Positions 42,966 through 55,829 of a DNA stretch of 64,000 bases are shown here, one piece after another. A program made the translations under genes and the position numbers. A model generated the notes under the pieces. The model searched no databases. It was not told where the DNA came from and worked only from the letters and a program-made list of their open reading frames with translations. Position 1 is the stretch's first letter. Every line of letters starts with the position of its first letter. The DNA is from Alligator mississippiensis (Eukaryota > Chordata > Crocodylia > Alligatoridae), in contig NC_081824.1 of assembly GCF_030867095.1 (NCBI RefSeq), forward strand, positions 169,578,933-169,642,932. Direction: 5' to 3'.

Positions 42966-44485
42966 GCACTCGGAGGATTTTCAAATGGGTTCTTGCCCCT
43001 GCTCCTGGCTTGTAATGTCCCCTTGCCCAGTAAGCACTAGGGGGCAATGCAGTCCTAGCATCAAGGAGGCCCTGCAACACTGGGGCTGTGCTCCAGCTGA
43101 GCAGGCCTGCTGGCCCCAGGCCTGGAAGAAGCTTGTATTAAAGCTAGCTGGGTGCTGGGATAGAGACAGGGAAGCAGTTGGCAAGCCAAGCTGGCTGGGC
43201 AGGACCTCCCTCCAGCACTGGGAGCTCAGCCCAGCCGCCATCCGGTGCCGTCATATCTCAGCTTGCAGGAGCCTGTAGAGGGGAAGTTTCCTGGCCTGCT
43301 GGGACAACATCCCAGTCCCTCCTGAATGCGAGGACACCACTGGGCGTTCACCTCCAGTGTGCAGAACGCATGGGGGTGCTGAAACAATGCCGGGTGTCCA
43401 GCTATGGCAGTGCTGGGCACTGTCACAGGAGAGAAACTTAAAGCTGGAATAGCAGAGGGGCCACAGGGCAGGAGTGAGGAACAGTGGCAGAGCTGGGCAT
43501 CAGTCACCCAGGGCTGGGACAGCGGGGGGCTATAGATCAGGAGTGAGTAAGGAGCAATACAGAAGGATTCACTGTCCTGTCAGCTGGATCTGGCTAGCTG
43601 CTCTTGGAGAAGGCTGGGGCCCAGGCCATTTGTCCATGCAGTGTGGCTGCTACAATATATTCTCTGTATCTTTCAGCACAGGAGAGGCCAATGCTGCTAT
43701 CCACATGTGTGAACCCATACTTGTAGTATTAATCCAGGCCCAGACCCAGGCCCACTCCCAGCGCCTTGCACAGAAGCCCTGGCTCTGAGAAAGCAGGCTA
43801 GCTCAGAAAGCCTGGTACAGTACAGTCAGGGCTACTGCACTCATCTCAGCCCTTGTTCTTGGGTCAGGATGGGGCTTTCTCAGGCAAGATAAGGATAATT
43901 CAGGAAGGGGGGATGCAGTACAGTCTTTCAGTTTCTGCTAGCATTTATATCCATCAGTTTATATGCATCTTCTCTGTGCACTATGGAGTGCTCCAGGGAG
44001 GTGGGGGGGCAGGGAAGTATGTGTGTGTGGGCGGCAGGGGGGGGGGGGGAGTGGAAGCTGCTCAGACAGGATGGGGTTAAACATGGAGTGGAGCCGGGAG
44101 CAGAGAGCAGCCTGCCTCTCTGGGCTCTGGAAAGACCACACAAGGCACTTGACTCTGGATAGGGACTGTGGGAGGTCAAAGCCATTCTGCTGCTTCCTTT
44201 GAGGCTGTGTAGATCACAGCTGGATGCAAAAAGCTTCCAGGGTCCTCGCACGAAGGAAGGATGCTGTGGGGGGGGGGCAATATTTCTGCTACATTGCTCA
44301 AAGCAGGATTCACCCTTTGGCTGGGCCAGAGGCGTTTGGCTCTTGCTGACTGCTAATACCCTGCAAGGGAGTCACAGTCCAGCCCTCTCTAGGCAAGGTT
44401 TGAAGTTGGGACTTGCAGGTGTTGCCTTCTCTGACACCCCTGACCTGCAGTGCAGCTCTGCCAGTATCCTTCAGTCCTGGCCCAT

Positions 44486-44518
44486 GCCCCCCCCCCACAC
44501 ACACACACAAACACACAC
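44486..44518. repeat. C-run plus (AC)n microsatellite
   Basis: A C homopolymer passes into ACACACACACACAAACACACAC. A further (TG)n lies at about 44706-44720. Confidence 0.9.
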
Positions 44519-44816
44519 TTCCTCTTTCCAATTGTGGAACAGGCTACAGCTCTGGCCAGATGACTCCAGGATCTCCAGTAAAGAAGAGCAAACATCCTTC
44601 CACAGCCAATTCTGTTCCTGCTCTCTGCAGGGAGGCGTTGCAGCTCCTCCTGGTCAAGTCCTTTTGCTTGGCCTGCAGCCACAAGATGAGCAAGCTGACC
44701 TAACCTGTGTGTGTGTGTGCATGTGCCCATGTGGGAGAGAGTGTGCACACATAGGCCCAGGCCCCCACCTCACTCTCTCCCTGCGTCCTCCACACACACC
44801 TGCCATGCTATCTCCA

Positions 44817-47464
44817 CCCATGACTGGACCACGGGGATAGATGGCTATACCCTGTACAGGAGGGATCGTGTAGAGAAAAGGGGCGGGGGTGTAGCTCTCT
44901 ATGTTAAGGAAAGCTACGCGTCCCTGCAAGCCAATATTGGCGACCAGGGTGGACGGCTGGAGACCCTCTGGGTTAAAATCCGTGGGGAACACGGCACAGG
45001 GGACACAATGGTGGGAGTCTATTACAGACCTCCCACCCAAAGTCCTGAGCTAGACCAGGAGTTTGCCCAGGAACTGGCTGAGGCAGCTTGCTCCAGGACC
45101 ATGGTTGTCATGGGTTACTTCAATTACCCAGACATCTCGTGGGAGGATCGCTCAGCAAAATCTGAGCGGTCGCAGAGCTTCCTCTCGTGCGTGGATGACC
45201 TCTACCTGACTCAAGAAGTCTATGGGCCAACGAGAGGCAAAGCGCTGCTCGACCTGGTGCTGGCTACTGGGGAGGACCTAGTCGGCGACCTAGAGATCGA
45301 TGGGAAGCTGGGTGACAGCGACCACGAGCTGATCACCTTCACCATCCGCCGAAAAGCTGGCAAGTCGGTCAGCAACACGCAAGTCCTTGACTTCAGGAAA
45401 GCCGACTTTGACAAGCTCAGGAGGCTTGTCAGTGAGGCCCTAAGGGACTGTGACCACAGGGAGAGGGGAGTTCAAGAAGAGTGGTTGCTCCTCAAGGGAG
45501 CGATCCTCAATGCACAAATTAAGTCTATTCCATCTCGGAAGAAAGGCAGCAAGAGGGCACAGCAGCCCCCCTGGCTCTCCAGGGACCTAGCAGACCTCCT
45601 GAGGCTAAAAAGAAAGGCCTACAAAGGATGGAGGATGGGAGTCACCTCCAAGGAGGATTATTCTGCACTGGTCCGGTCCTGTAGGGAGCAGACCAGGAAA
45701 GCCAAGGCTGCAACTGAACTCCAGCTAGCTTTGAGCATCAAGGACAATAAAAAGTCCTTTTTCAGATATGTGGGGAGCCAGAGGAAAAGCAGGGGCAACG
45801 TTGGACCCCTCCTGAACCAGATGGGGCAACTGACAACTGACGCCCAGGAAAAAGCCAACCTATTAAATAGGTACTTTGCGTCGGTCTTTCATCAGCCCCA
45901 TGGGACGCCCATGCCCGCTACAGGGCCGGGAAGTCCGGGTGAGGGTGATCCCCTGCCCTCCATTAATGCTGACTTTGTGAAGGAACATCTTGAGAAGCTG
46001 GATACCTTCAAGTCAGCCGGCCCTGACAATCTTCACCCCAGGGTACTCAAGGAGCTGGCGAGCATCATAGCCCAGCCTCTAGCGCGGATCTTTGAAAACT
46101 CTTGGCGCTCTGGTGTAGTGCCCGAAGACTGGAAGAAGGCCAACGTGGTGCCTATCTTCAAGAAAGGGAGGAAAGTGGATCCGGCTAACTATAGGCCCAT
46201 CAGCCTGACTTCTATCCCAGGGAAGATCTTAGAAAAGTTTATTAAGGAGGCTGTCCTTAATGGACTGGCCGACGCCAACATCTTAAGGGATAGCCAGCAC
46301 GGGTTTGTTGCGGGTAGGTCTTGCTTGACCAATCTCATTTCCTTCTACGACCAGGTGACCTATCACCTGGACAAGGGAGAAGAGATTGATGTCATATATC
46401 TTGACTTCAAAAAAGCCTTCGATCTGGTGTCCCATGATCGTCTCTTGGAGAAACTGGCCAATTGTCGCCTTGGGTCCCCCACGATCCACTGGCTGGAAAA
46501 TTGGCTCCGGGGTCGGACCCAGAGGGTAGTAATTGATGGAAGTCACTCATCGTGGTGTCCTGTGACCAGTGGGGTCCCCCAAGGCTCTGTCCTTGGACCC
46601 ATACTGTTCAACATCTTCATTAACGATGTGGACACTGGAGTCAGAAGCGGACTGGCCAAGTTTGCTGATGACACCAAACTTTGGGGCAAAGCATCCACAC
46701 CAGAAGACAGGCGGATGATCCAGGCTGACCTGGACAGGCTCAGCAAGTGGGCGGATGAGAATCTGATGGTGTTCAACCCCGATAAATGCAAGGTTCTCCA
46801 CCTTGGGAAAAAAAACCCGCAGCATCCTTATAGGCTTGGCAGTGCTATGTTGGTTAGCACTATGGAAGAAAGAGACTTGGGGGTCATCATCGACCACAAG
46901 ATGAACATGAGCCTGCAATGCGATGCTGCGGCTAGTAAAGCGACCAAAACGCTGGCTTGCATCCATAGATGCTTCTCAAGCAAATCCCGGGACGTCATTC
47001 TCCCCCTGTACTCAGCCTTAGTGAGGCCGCAGCTGGAGTACTGCGTCCAGTTCTGGGCTCCACAATTCAAAAAGGATGTGGAGAAGCTTGAGAGAGTCCA
47101 GAGAAGAGCCATGCGCGTGATCAGAGGTCAGGGAAGCAGACCCTACGATGACAGGCTGAGAGCCCTGGGGCTCTTTAGCCTGGAAAAGCGCAGGCTCAGG
47201 GGTGATCTGATGGCCACCTACAAGTTTATCAGGGGTGACCACCAGTATCTAGGGGAATGTTTGTTCACCAGAGCGCCCCAAGGGATGACGAGGACGAATG
47301 GTCACAAACTACTACAAGATCGTTTCAGGCTGGACATAAGGAAGAATTTCTTTACTGTCCGAGCCCCCAAGGTCTGGAACAGCCTGCCACCGGAGGTTGT
47401 TCAAGCGCCTTCATTGAACACCTTCAAGATGAAACTGGATGCTTATCTTGCTGGGATCCTATGA
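44817..47464 (+). CDS. CR1 ORF2 protein, N-terminally truncated (endonuclease/reverse transcriptase)
   Basis: This frame belongs to the LINE, not to a host gene. Upstream in-frame codons from 44711 (MCVHVPMWERV...) are host TG-rich sequence and not part of ORF2. The start is therefore set at the point where CR1 homology begins. With most of the endonuclease domain missing, the product could not support autonomous mobility. Confidence 0.85.
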
Positions 47465-47559
47465 CCCCAGCTGACGTCCTGCCCTTTGGGCGGGGGGCTG
47501 GACTCGATGATCTTCCGAGGTCCCTTCCAGCCCTAATGTCTATGAAATCTATGAAATCT
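44817..47559 (+). mobile_element. CR1 LINE, 5'-truncated, with an open ORF2 (endonuclease end, RT, C-terminus)
   Basis: CR1 homology starts at HDWTTGIDGYTLYRRDR, inside the endonuclease domain. One frame runs uninterrupted to the stop at 47462-47464, encoding about 880 residues. Endonuclease parts include GGGVALYVKES and SDHELITF. The expected GDFN motif reads GYFN (MGYFNYPDISW near 45113), losing the Asp. The RT shows VPIFKKGRKVDPANYRPISL, LDFKKAFD, GVPQGSVLGP and the catalytic FADD (KFADDTKLW near 46660). A 3' UTR ending CTTCCAGCCCTAATG leads into the terminal repeat TATGAAATC (two copies at 47541-47558). It is 5'-truncated, as is usual for CR1. The open frame suggests a young insertion. 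Confidence 0.95.
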
Positions 47560-47569
47560 GTTGTGCAGG

Positions 47570-50500
47570 AGGTCAACTAGGCCTCAGCAGCTGGGCCCCC
47601 TTGAGAAGGGGGGACCACAGGGGGCTGGAGCAGCAGCAGCCAGCTGACAAGCATGAAAGTCTCAAAAGCAGGAGCAGCTTTAGTTGCTCTTCCAGCTGTG
47701 GGGACTCATCACAGACACAAAGGCCCCAATTGTGGGGTGCCTTCTGCCATTGGGGTGACAGGTGCCAAGGCTTAGCTTGACCAACCACACCCTCTGGGTA
47801 GCCTCCTTCCCTGCCCCCAGTCAGCTTCCATGACCACCCAGCCCAGCATATGAGGGGCAGGGATAGGGAATGCTGCTGTCTCTGTCTGACAATGCAGCCC
47901 TCACACACCCACACCCTCATTTTGAAAGAGGGTAATGGGGAAGTTGAGCTGAGCTGTACACCCACCTGCTCCATTAGCAGTGCCAGGGCAGAAGGCACAG
48001 CCTGTGAGTCCTGTCATGCAGGCCCCAGGCCTAGGGCTCCCTTAGCCAACTCTTGAGGATGCATTCATGTTGACACTGGTATAGCACACACAACAGCCCC
48101 TGCCCATCCTGGTCTGAGATCTGCCTGCAAGGGGTGCTTTGGAAAGGGGGGAGGGTGGTGAGATAGTGGGACGGGGCAGAGCTTCTCAGCCAGCAGGGCA
48201 TAGGCAGCTAACACTTCTCCAGCCTTTGGTCCTAGTGATGCTACTGGGCAGGACTCTCACTAAGGGACACCTGCACCTCCTCAGGAAAGTGAGATGATCT
48301 TTGATCCAGGTCAAGGAGCAGCTGGAGCTGGAAGGGCCTGTTCCATCTATCCCAGCCCTTCCAGTGCCTGGGCCCACACTGGCTTCCTCCTCACCTGGGA
48401 GCCTTGGGGATCCTTTTTCCTGGTCTGTGGATATGGCACGGGTCTTGTAGGCCCCAGCGAGGGTGTGGTCTGGGGCAGGAAGCAGTGGTTACTAATGGGG
48501 TTTGCACTGGCATTAGATGATGAAGGGAAGAGTTAGGGGCCTCCCGCTGGTCATGATACCTCTGGGTAGCAGAATGCTTTTGAACTACCACCTCCCACTG
48601 TCCATACTTCCCAAGTCATAGAGAAGGAGACCACCATTTCTGGAAGCCAGAAGGGTCTCCCTGACAGCGACCCCCTCCCTGGGTTCCCCTTGCCCAAAGC
48701 CAAGCTGAACATTGGCCTAGCCTCAAAAGCATTAAGCCTTCCCCAGTGCTGTGCCAAATCTCTGGCAAGACCCCTGAGATGCTCTAGCCCTAGATCTAGC
48801 AGCTTCCCCAGCCCTGGATCAGGCCTAGCTCCAGAATCTAACCTACCCCCAAGGAGTGACCACCCTGTGGGGTCCATCTCTCTCTCTCATTCATTTCTCC
48901 TGCCAGCTGCTCACGTCCATTCTGCCCCCCTGCCCAGCCTGTCAGAAGCAAGAGCATACAGAGGGGTGGGGGTTGCAGCCCATGCCCACCTGTCCTGACC
49001 AGCTGCCGCTGTCCATAGCAGGTGGACCCTCTGGCCTCGCCTCCCCATTAGATGTGGGTCTCACTCTGCCCCTGGGCTCACGGCCGCAGGAATTCCAGGC
49101 TCGCTGGCACAAAGGGCTCTTTGTGCAGGGGTCGGGGGGAGGAGAGAGGCTCCCCGAACATCCTGCCTGCTACTCCTCAACAGCGCAGCCTCTCCTCCAA
49201 ACAACTGTTCAAGGGGCGCTCAGGCTGGGCATTGGTGCTGAGAGCAGGATGGGGCCTGGTAGCTTCCATGTGCCCAAAGCAGGTCCAGCCCAGGCAGTAA
49301 CAGGGTGAATGTCCTTGCTTCCCATCCATGTGCCTCAGCCTAGCCCTAGAGGGGCAGGTGGCCACACAGCCAGCCCTGGGCCACACTGGTATAGCCGCCT
49401 GCAAATTACACTAGCAGGGGGATAATGGTCACTGAACACCTCATACTCACTACCAAGGAGGCATCACCTTGGAGCCAGAAGCCCAGGAGGGAGGAAATTC
49501 ATTTTACAGCCCCCAGAGTCTTCTGATTTCCTCCCTGGCCACCTCCTATTCAAAGAGTCTATGTCCCGCCAGTCTACACCAGTGGCAGGATTGTCATGTG
49601 TAAGAACCAGCACTGGGGACAGCAGCTCCATAAAAAGGTGAGAGCAGCACCCTGCAGTCAGCACTGTCCTGCAGCTCTCTGAGGGCCCCCTTTTCCAGGG
49701 GGGAAGGGAAAGCTTCCTGGAAGCAGGTAGCTAATATCTAGGCTGGAACGGGTGGCAAGCTTGTCTGCTGCCTTATGGCAGGCTGGGTGGAGAGAGGGCT
49801 GTGGCACCAAAGTTAGGGGAAGAGGAGTCTGGCTGCAGCCCTGTGGCCAGGCTGGAGGACAGCATGAGGGAAGCAGAGTGGGCAGCATTGCGCCACAGGC
49901 ATTCGGGATGGAGAGGAATGCTCTGTTTGGATGCCCCTGTCAGGAGCCTGGCATGGCTAGCAGCTGCCAAACTCTGCCGGCTCCAACAGCTGCCCCCTCG
50001 GCACTAACAAACAGAGGGAATGTGCAGGCCCGGATCCCTCCATGCCTCCTGACAGGCTCAGTTATCTAAACTATTTATAGGCCTGACCCCTTCTCCAAGA
50101 GTGAGTATCCTGCATTCCTTCTGCTCCGGGCCCTGCGCTCAGTTGTCGCTGCCCCTCTTTCCCCCTCCCTCCTCTGAACACAGAGCTGCTGAGGCCTGCC
50201 TGGCAGCTGCTGCCCACAAGAAGCCCCCTTTCAGCTCCCAACAAGGGCTGAGAGCTCACCAAAGAGCAGCTTCCTTTTTGTCCCCTGAGCCAAGTCATGG
50301 GACCCCCCTGACACAGGCTGCCCAGTCCCTGCTGACTGGGGGTGTGAAACTTCCTGATCTCTGCACTGGTCTCCCTGCTGAAGACTTGTCTCTGTAGTTA
50401 GTTCCTCTGCAAGCCAGGAGGGACTCTCCTTGGGTCAGTCAAATGGAAAGCGCACCTTGCCCACTTCTTGTCGCCAATCCCAGCCTACCTGCTGTTCCTC

Positions 50501-53500
50501 CCTGCTGTTCCTTCTGCCCTGGCACTGCTAACGGGGCAGGTGGGTATGCAGCTCATCTCAGCTCACCAGGCCCAAACCCATGCCTATAGCACCCTGCCTG
50601 TCCCTCCTGACCCCACCACCCAGTTCCATGTGCAGGCAGCAGAGCTTGACAGTGACTCAGACACAGTTGCTGAAGTGTGAGGCCTGATGGCTACTGAAGG
50701 GAGAAGAGATGCCAAAAGCACGTGCTAACTGGGGGCCTATGCCTTGTGGTGAGACACTCCCATTTATTCCCTGAGCCAGCCCAGCTCCTTTCCCCAGCCT
50801 GGGGTGGTACTCCTATCTCTCTGGGCTTGGGTAGCAGGGATGCTGCCCAGTAGCAGGGGACAAGGCTGCAAGTCAGCTCCCACCACCCTGTACACATACT
50901 CCCAGACCTCCTTCCCCAGCCTGAGCTAGCTCCCTCTGCCCGCCACTGATTGTGACCCCTGACCTGATTTGTGCCTTTTCCCAACATGCCTCCTATCATA
51001 GGCTGATGGCACCATTCATGAGGGCACTCTGCTGTCCCCTGCCCTTCTCCCTCCTGCTCCAGCTGCCTCTTTCTCTAGTGTCTCTGCAAAAACAGTGAGG
51101 TCACGGGACAGAGGCCACCATTTCAGCCCAGACAGCCTCATCACCACCTTCCGACCCTGCTCCCTGAGTCCTGCTCCTGCTGTGTCTGTCCCAAGCTTGC
51201 TCAAGTGGCACCTGGAGCCTGAGTACTTTCTGCCCTGCTGGAGCAGCTTTAGAGCCAGCCTTGAGAAAAGCAGGTCAGACTCTGACCTGGGCACATCAGA
51301 CATGCTAAACCCTGCTGCACTGGCCCTTTAAACATGTCTTCACCAATGCCACAGGCCAGAAGCCTGCTCCCTGCCCCCAGGAAGAGACAGTGGGTCACTT
51401 CCTTTTGCTGAACGCAGGACACAGGCTGGCTCTATCCCTTGGGTCCATGCACGATCTGTGGTCTGTGACCTCATTCTTACTCAGCAGGAAGAGGAGGTTG
51501 GGCCCAGTTTGGGAGGCTCTCCACATGCGCCCTGTTCCGGTCACCCCACCCCCAGCAGCAGGCACAGGAATGGGCACACTGGTCTGGAGCAGCCATCTGC
51601 TCCACTGGATGATGGGGGGCGCTCGCTCCAGAGCTGTTGGATGTGTCACCGCACAGGCATTCAACATGTGCTGTTCTGCAGAGTGAGATGCATGGGCTTC
51701 CGGCCCTCGCTGGCAAGAGCCCAGCTCTGCACATTCCCAGCAAGACCCCCTGGGGAGGATCATAGGCCCTGCCCTTGCACCTTCCCTCAGTGGCTCTCCA
51801 AACTCTTGGAAACCATGAAAGGAATCCAGCCTCCCACTCTTCCATGAGGCAGGGAAGAAACCTCCTCCTTCTGCCCCATTTGTTATAGCTCATAGCTCTG
51901 AATTAGGCTTATGAAGTGATGTGATTTACCAAAGTAACCTTGAATTTCTGGTTAGCTCACTTCAAGGGCTTCATGTTTTTCAAGGACACTTGATGGAAGT
52001 GGTAAACAGGTATGTGTGTGTGTGTAAGAGAGAGACAGAGATATAGTTGCATCTAGGGTAAGTGAGCAGACCAACTAGATGTAGTGACATTGGACTGGGC
52101 TGACTTAGGCAACATTATGGATGAGCTAAACATGGTCAAACCAGAGAATGGGCTCTGTGTGGTAGGCTCCTCATTAAACTACAGATCACTTGGTGGGGAA
52201 TTTTGATTATTTGAGCAAGAGGGTGGGTGGTTAGAAAAGAGAGAGGCCCTAACCAAGAAAGGAGAAGCCAGATGATGAACAGGAAGTTGGCTGCAGGTGT
52301 GAGAGGGAGTCACCAGCATTCAGAGGTGAGGCTGAACAGTGGGAGTGAGCCCCTCAGAGGACTCCGACCTAAGTCAAAGAGCACTCAAGAGTGGTGAGAT
52401 AAATGAGACCGCAAAATGCGTGCAAGCAGCTGAGCAGAGAGATCCCATTTATTAGAAGGGGTAACACAGAGAGAGCCTGTGTCGATATAATGTGCTGGAG
52501 AGGCCAGGAAAAGAAACTATACTGAAGCCTGTTTTGACCAAGCTGGTAGCTGCCTGGCAGCATCCTGAGAGGTTGCTCAACCTGGCCTTTGCAACATGTT
52601 TGGATTAGTGTGATAGTGATTGATAAGAGGCTTTTGCAAACACTTAAACCTTAGTATTCTAGAAGTGAAAGCTAAGGGTAGGTCTGGTTTGTTCTTAAAC
52701 AAGCCAGGTAGCATGCACAAAGAAACAAACAGCTCAGGAATGGGCAGCTTTGACCTAAGCTTAATGTGCAGAGCAAGGTTTGTCTGCTGCTGACCGAAAG
52801 TCACTGGAGCTGGTAGCCATGCTATGATCACAAGCCTTGGAGCAAGAGAGACACCAGCTCTGACTGGGAAAGCAGAAGAGAGGCCCCCTTCTCTCTTGCT
52901 CAGTCTGCAGGTCACTGAGAAGATGGTACTACAGAAAAATCCAGATGTTGTTGTGGTGATAGCCATAAAAATTCAAGTGAGAAAGGTGGCAGTGTCCAAT
53001 GGAAAAGCCAGGTGTCTGAGTGAGTGGGCAGAGCTGGAGGATAGAGACTTGGAGACCAAGGGAGGCACAGATCACTTGACCTTGAAATAGAGAACCTGTG
53101 TCAGAAAGGGCTAGAGTTGATAGGTGGGAACAGGCTCTGGTTATCTCTTGCCTTTCTGGTGACATAGTCTAAATGGCTGCCTCCCTGTAGTGATGGGAAT
53201 GATACAGGTGTATTTGCAAATGCTTTTGGGATGAGCTGTCAATTAAATGAGGTGGCTGACAAGGACCAGAGGCCATAACTGTTGCCCCCCCAAACCTGTT
53301 CCCCCACTGCCCCAAGTGACAAAGAAGGTGCCAGCAGCCTTTACCTGCAGGTCTGAGGAGGCCCCTGGCTCTTCTGAATCCTGTAAACAAGTTCAGTTGG
53401 AAATGTTCACCCTGACTCCTGAGGCATGTTTTTGAGGGAAGGAAGCGGGGGGGATCACAGAAAGGGGGCTGTGGCTTACATCAAAGTTGCAGTGCAAATG

Positions 53501-54850
53501 AGCAGTTGCAACAGAAATGCAAAACAGCAGGGGAATACCAAATAAGGAAGAGGTTTGTGAGTTCTTGAGTCTGGGGCACTTCTATAAATTTGTTTTCCTT
53601 GACCTAAAATCTTAGTAGCCTGAGACCCAAAGGAGAGGTGTGCACTGCAGAGAAGAGGTGGATGCTATTGCAGACAGCTGGTCTGGGACAGTGCCCTGCT
53701 AATTGTACAAGTACAAATGCAGTGGGGGTATGTTTCATCCACACCATTGAATTCATACCTCCCTCTCTGCATATTTTGTTTTACAAAGTCCTATGTGAGA
53801 GGTAGATTGAAGTCCCTATGATGCATCTGATCACCTTGTAGGTAGCTGGAGTCAATATGGGCATCAGAAAATGTCTAGGGGGCTGACAGTGGAGTTATTG
53901 AAGGAAGTGTGTCAGAAGCAACAAGATTAACCCCAGGGAGCTGAGAAGCTAACTTGCCAAGGCCAGGCTCAGTGGACCAGAGCCAAATCACTGCCTACCC
54001 TTAGCTGCATCTGTGGTCAAAGTTCCTGAGGCATGTCTGAACAGTGCAGAAGTTCAAAGCGCCTCTGCGGGGAAAAAGGAAGTGGAAAGACCACTGATAA
54101 TCTCATGATACACACCAAAGAACAGAAAAAGTTCCAGTGAAGCAACTACTTGGGGGAAAATGTAGAGAAGAGAGATAGGGAGAGTGTCCCCTTAAGCTAT
54201 GGATATATGATGGTGAATCAAGATGTGGTTGAAGCTGAGGAGCGTGTAAGGGAGGAAGGGGACTTGATTTGGGCAGAAGTGAAGAGATTTCTTCCCCCTC
54301 CTCCCCCCAAGCCTGGGACAGGGGCTTTCATCTCCCAAAGGCCTTGCAATGATGAGAGCTACACTGCTGAGGCCAGACTTCTGGTGGTCAACCAGTCAGA
54401 AGTGCTGGGGTGGCAATAGTAAATGAAGGCCCCATAAATACTACCTGTGTGTGCCTCTTCTGTGAGGTGAGGAAGTTAATACATGGACATAAGACCAATC
54501 CTATAATGCTGTCATGAAGCAGTATACTGATGTTACCATAGGAATGCTCTACTGACTGCAAGGATCAGTGTTGAAATCGGCAGTAACAGCAGACATGCTA
54601 TCTCGGAGAGGATGCAAGAGCTCCATTGGGGTACTCAGGATGTTTTCCCACTCTGTTCTTTTGAAGAAGAGAGATAAGTGGGAATTCTGGGAATTCGTCT
54701 ATGCCGCTTATGAGTTCTGTTTGCAATGGATGATTCTCAGTGTGCCCCTGCCTTAGGCACTGTACTCCAGTTGAGCATCAGTCAGCCCTCTTGGCTGGGT
54801 TCTCTTGTGTTCTCTTCCTGGTGAGGACCTCAGGAGGTAAGCAAATGGAG
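47570..54850. other. Intergenic region without a supportable gene
   Basis: No domain or splice-compatible exon chain was recognised. From about 51890 to 54850 the base composition becomes more AT-rich and purine-rich, with scattered short open frames. This may reflect one or more old insertions, but no family signature was identified. Confidence 0.5.
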
Positions 54851-54861
54851 AGTTGAATCCA

Positions 54862-55000
54862 CCCCCAGCTCTGTCATTGACTTGCTGTGTGATCTTCAGC
54901 AAGTCCCCACACCTCTGGGGGCCTCTCTTTGCCCAGCTAAAGACAAAGATAAGAATCCTGATCTTCCTGAAGCAGGAAAGAGCTGTTGAGAGTTAAGAAA
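54862..55000 (+). repeat. MIR-like SINE fossil
   Basis: CAGCTCTGTCATTGACTTGC, then TGTGTGATCTTCAGCAAGTCC and AAAGACAAAGATAAGAATCCTGATCTTCC, follow the MIR core order (TGTGACCTTGGGCAAGTCAC). Confidence 0.7.
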
Positions 55001-55064
55001 CTGTTAAGAGATTTAAACTGTTGGACTGCTCAGGCCTCTAGGAGGAAAGGAAGTACCATCACCA

Positions 55065-55140
55065 GAATATAGAGCTTGGAAGGTCCTCCCAGACCATCAA
55101 ACCCAGTCCCCCCCGCATTTAGGGGCAACTAGTTTTCCAG
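55065..55140 (-). mobile_element. CR1 3'-tail fragment
   Basis: GAGCTTGGAAGGTCCTCCCAGACCATCAAACCCAGTCCC is the reverse complement of a CR1 3' end (GATGGTCTGGGAGGACCTTCCAAG). Only the tail is present. Confidence 0.55.
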
Positions 55141-55740
55141 CCAGTATTGCTACTCCTGACCCCAGGAGTCCAGCAAACAAACCCTGCTCTGCTTTATCTC
55201 CAGCCCCTCTGGTATTCTGCCAACCTCTCTTCATGCAAGCACCTTGCTCAGACTGGAGCAGGTTGCCATCAGGGCATTTCTGAGTTCATCTGCTCTTGTT
55301 CGCTCCCACTCATCACACTCATTGCACCCATGCCAACTGATTTCCACAGGCTGCAGTCACTGGAGGTACTTTGTTCCAAGGGGCCTCTCTCCCACTCTGC
55401 ATATCTCTACAGGTTTGGTAACCTGCATACACAACACACCTAGGAATGTGCTGGAGTGCCAGCTTTCTTGGCTGCTGCCACTCATTCTCCCAGGATGACG
55501 TGGGAACCATCAGCATGGCGAAGTGGCAGGGAGGCAGGGTCACACTTGCTCAGGCAGGGAGCTCAGTGTGCATTGGCAAGCAGGGGGGTGTAGGCATCCC
55601 TGGCATGCTAAACAAGGTCTGTGTCCTGTCACGAGTGCCTTGCAGTATAGATTTGTACTGGCTTCTTCTGTTCCTCTCTATGCCACCCCACCTTGGTCTA
55701 ACACCAGCCAGCAAACCTGTTATGGGAACGTTATTCCCAG

Positions 55741-55810
55741 TGCTGTGCTGACGGTAATGGGGAAATTGAGGTACAGAGGAAATGACTCATCTGTGCTCAA
55801 CACTTGGAGC
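55741..55810 (-). repeat. MIR-like SINE fossil
   Basis: GGTAATGGGGAAATTGAGGTACAGAGG resembles the reversed MIR motif ATGGGGAAACTGAGGCACAGAG. The copy is short. Confidence 0.45.
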
Positions 55811-55829
55811 TATCTATAACTTGGGAGCA

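Noticed and set aside
44711-44816. N-terminal 35 codons of the long frame leading into CR1 ORF2
   Set aside because: They are host TG-rich sequence that happens to be in frame. CR1 homology starts only at HDWTTGID.
44199-44840. 213-codon open frame upstream of the CR1
   Set aside because: It overlaps microsatellite DNA and has no recognisable domain or splice context.
48290-48365. CR1-tail-like motif CTGGAAGGGCCTGTTCC
   Set aside because: The match is too short and isolated to distinguish from chance.
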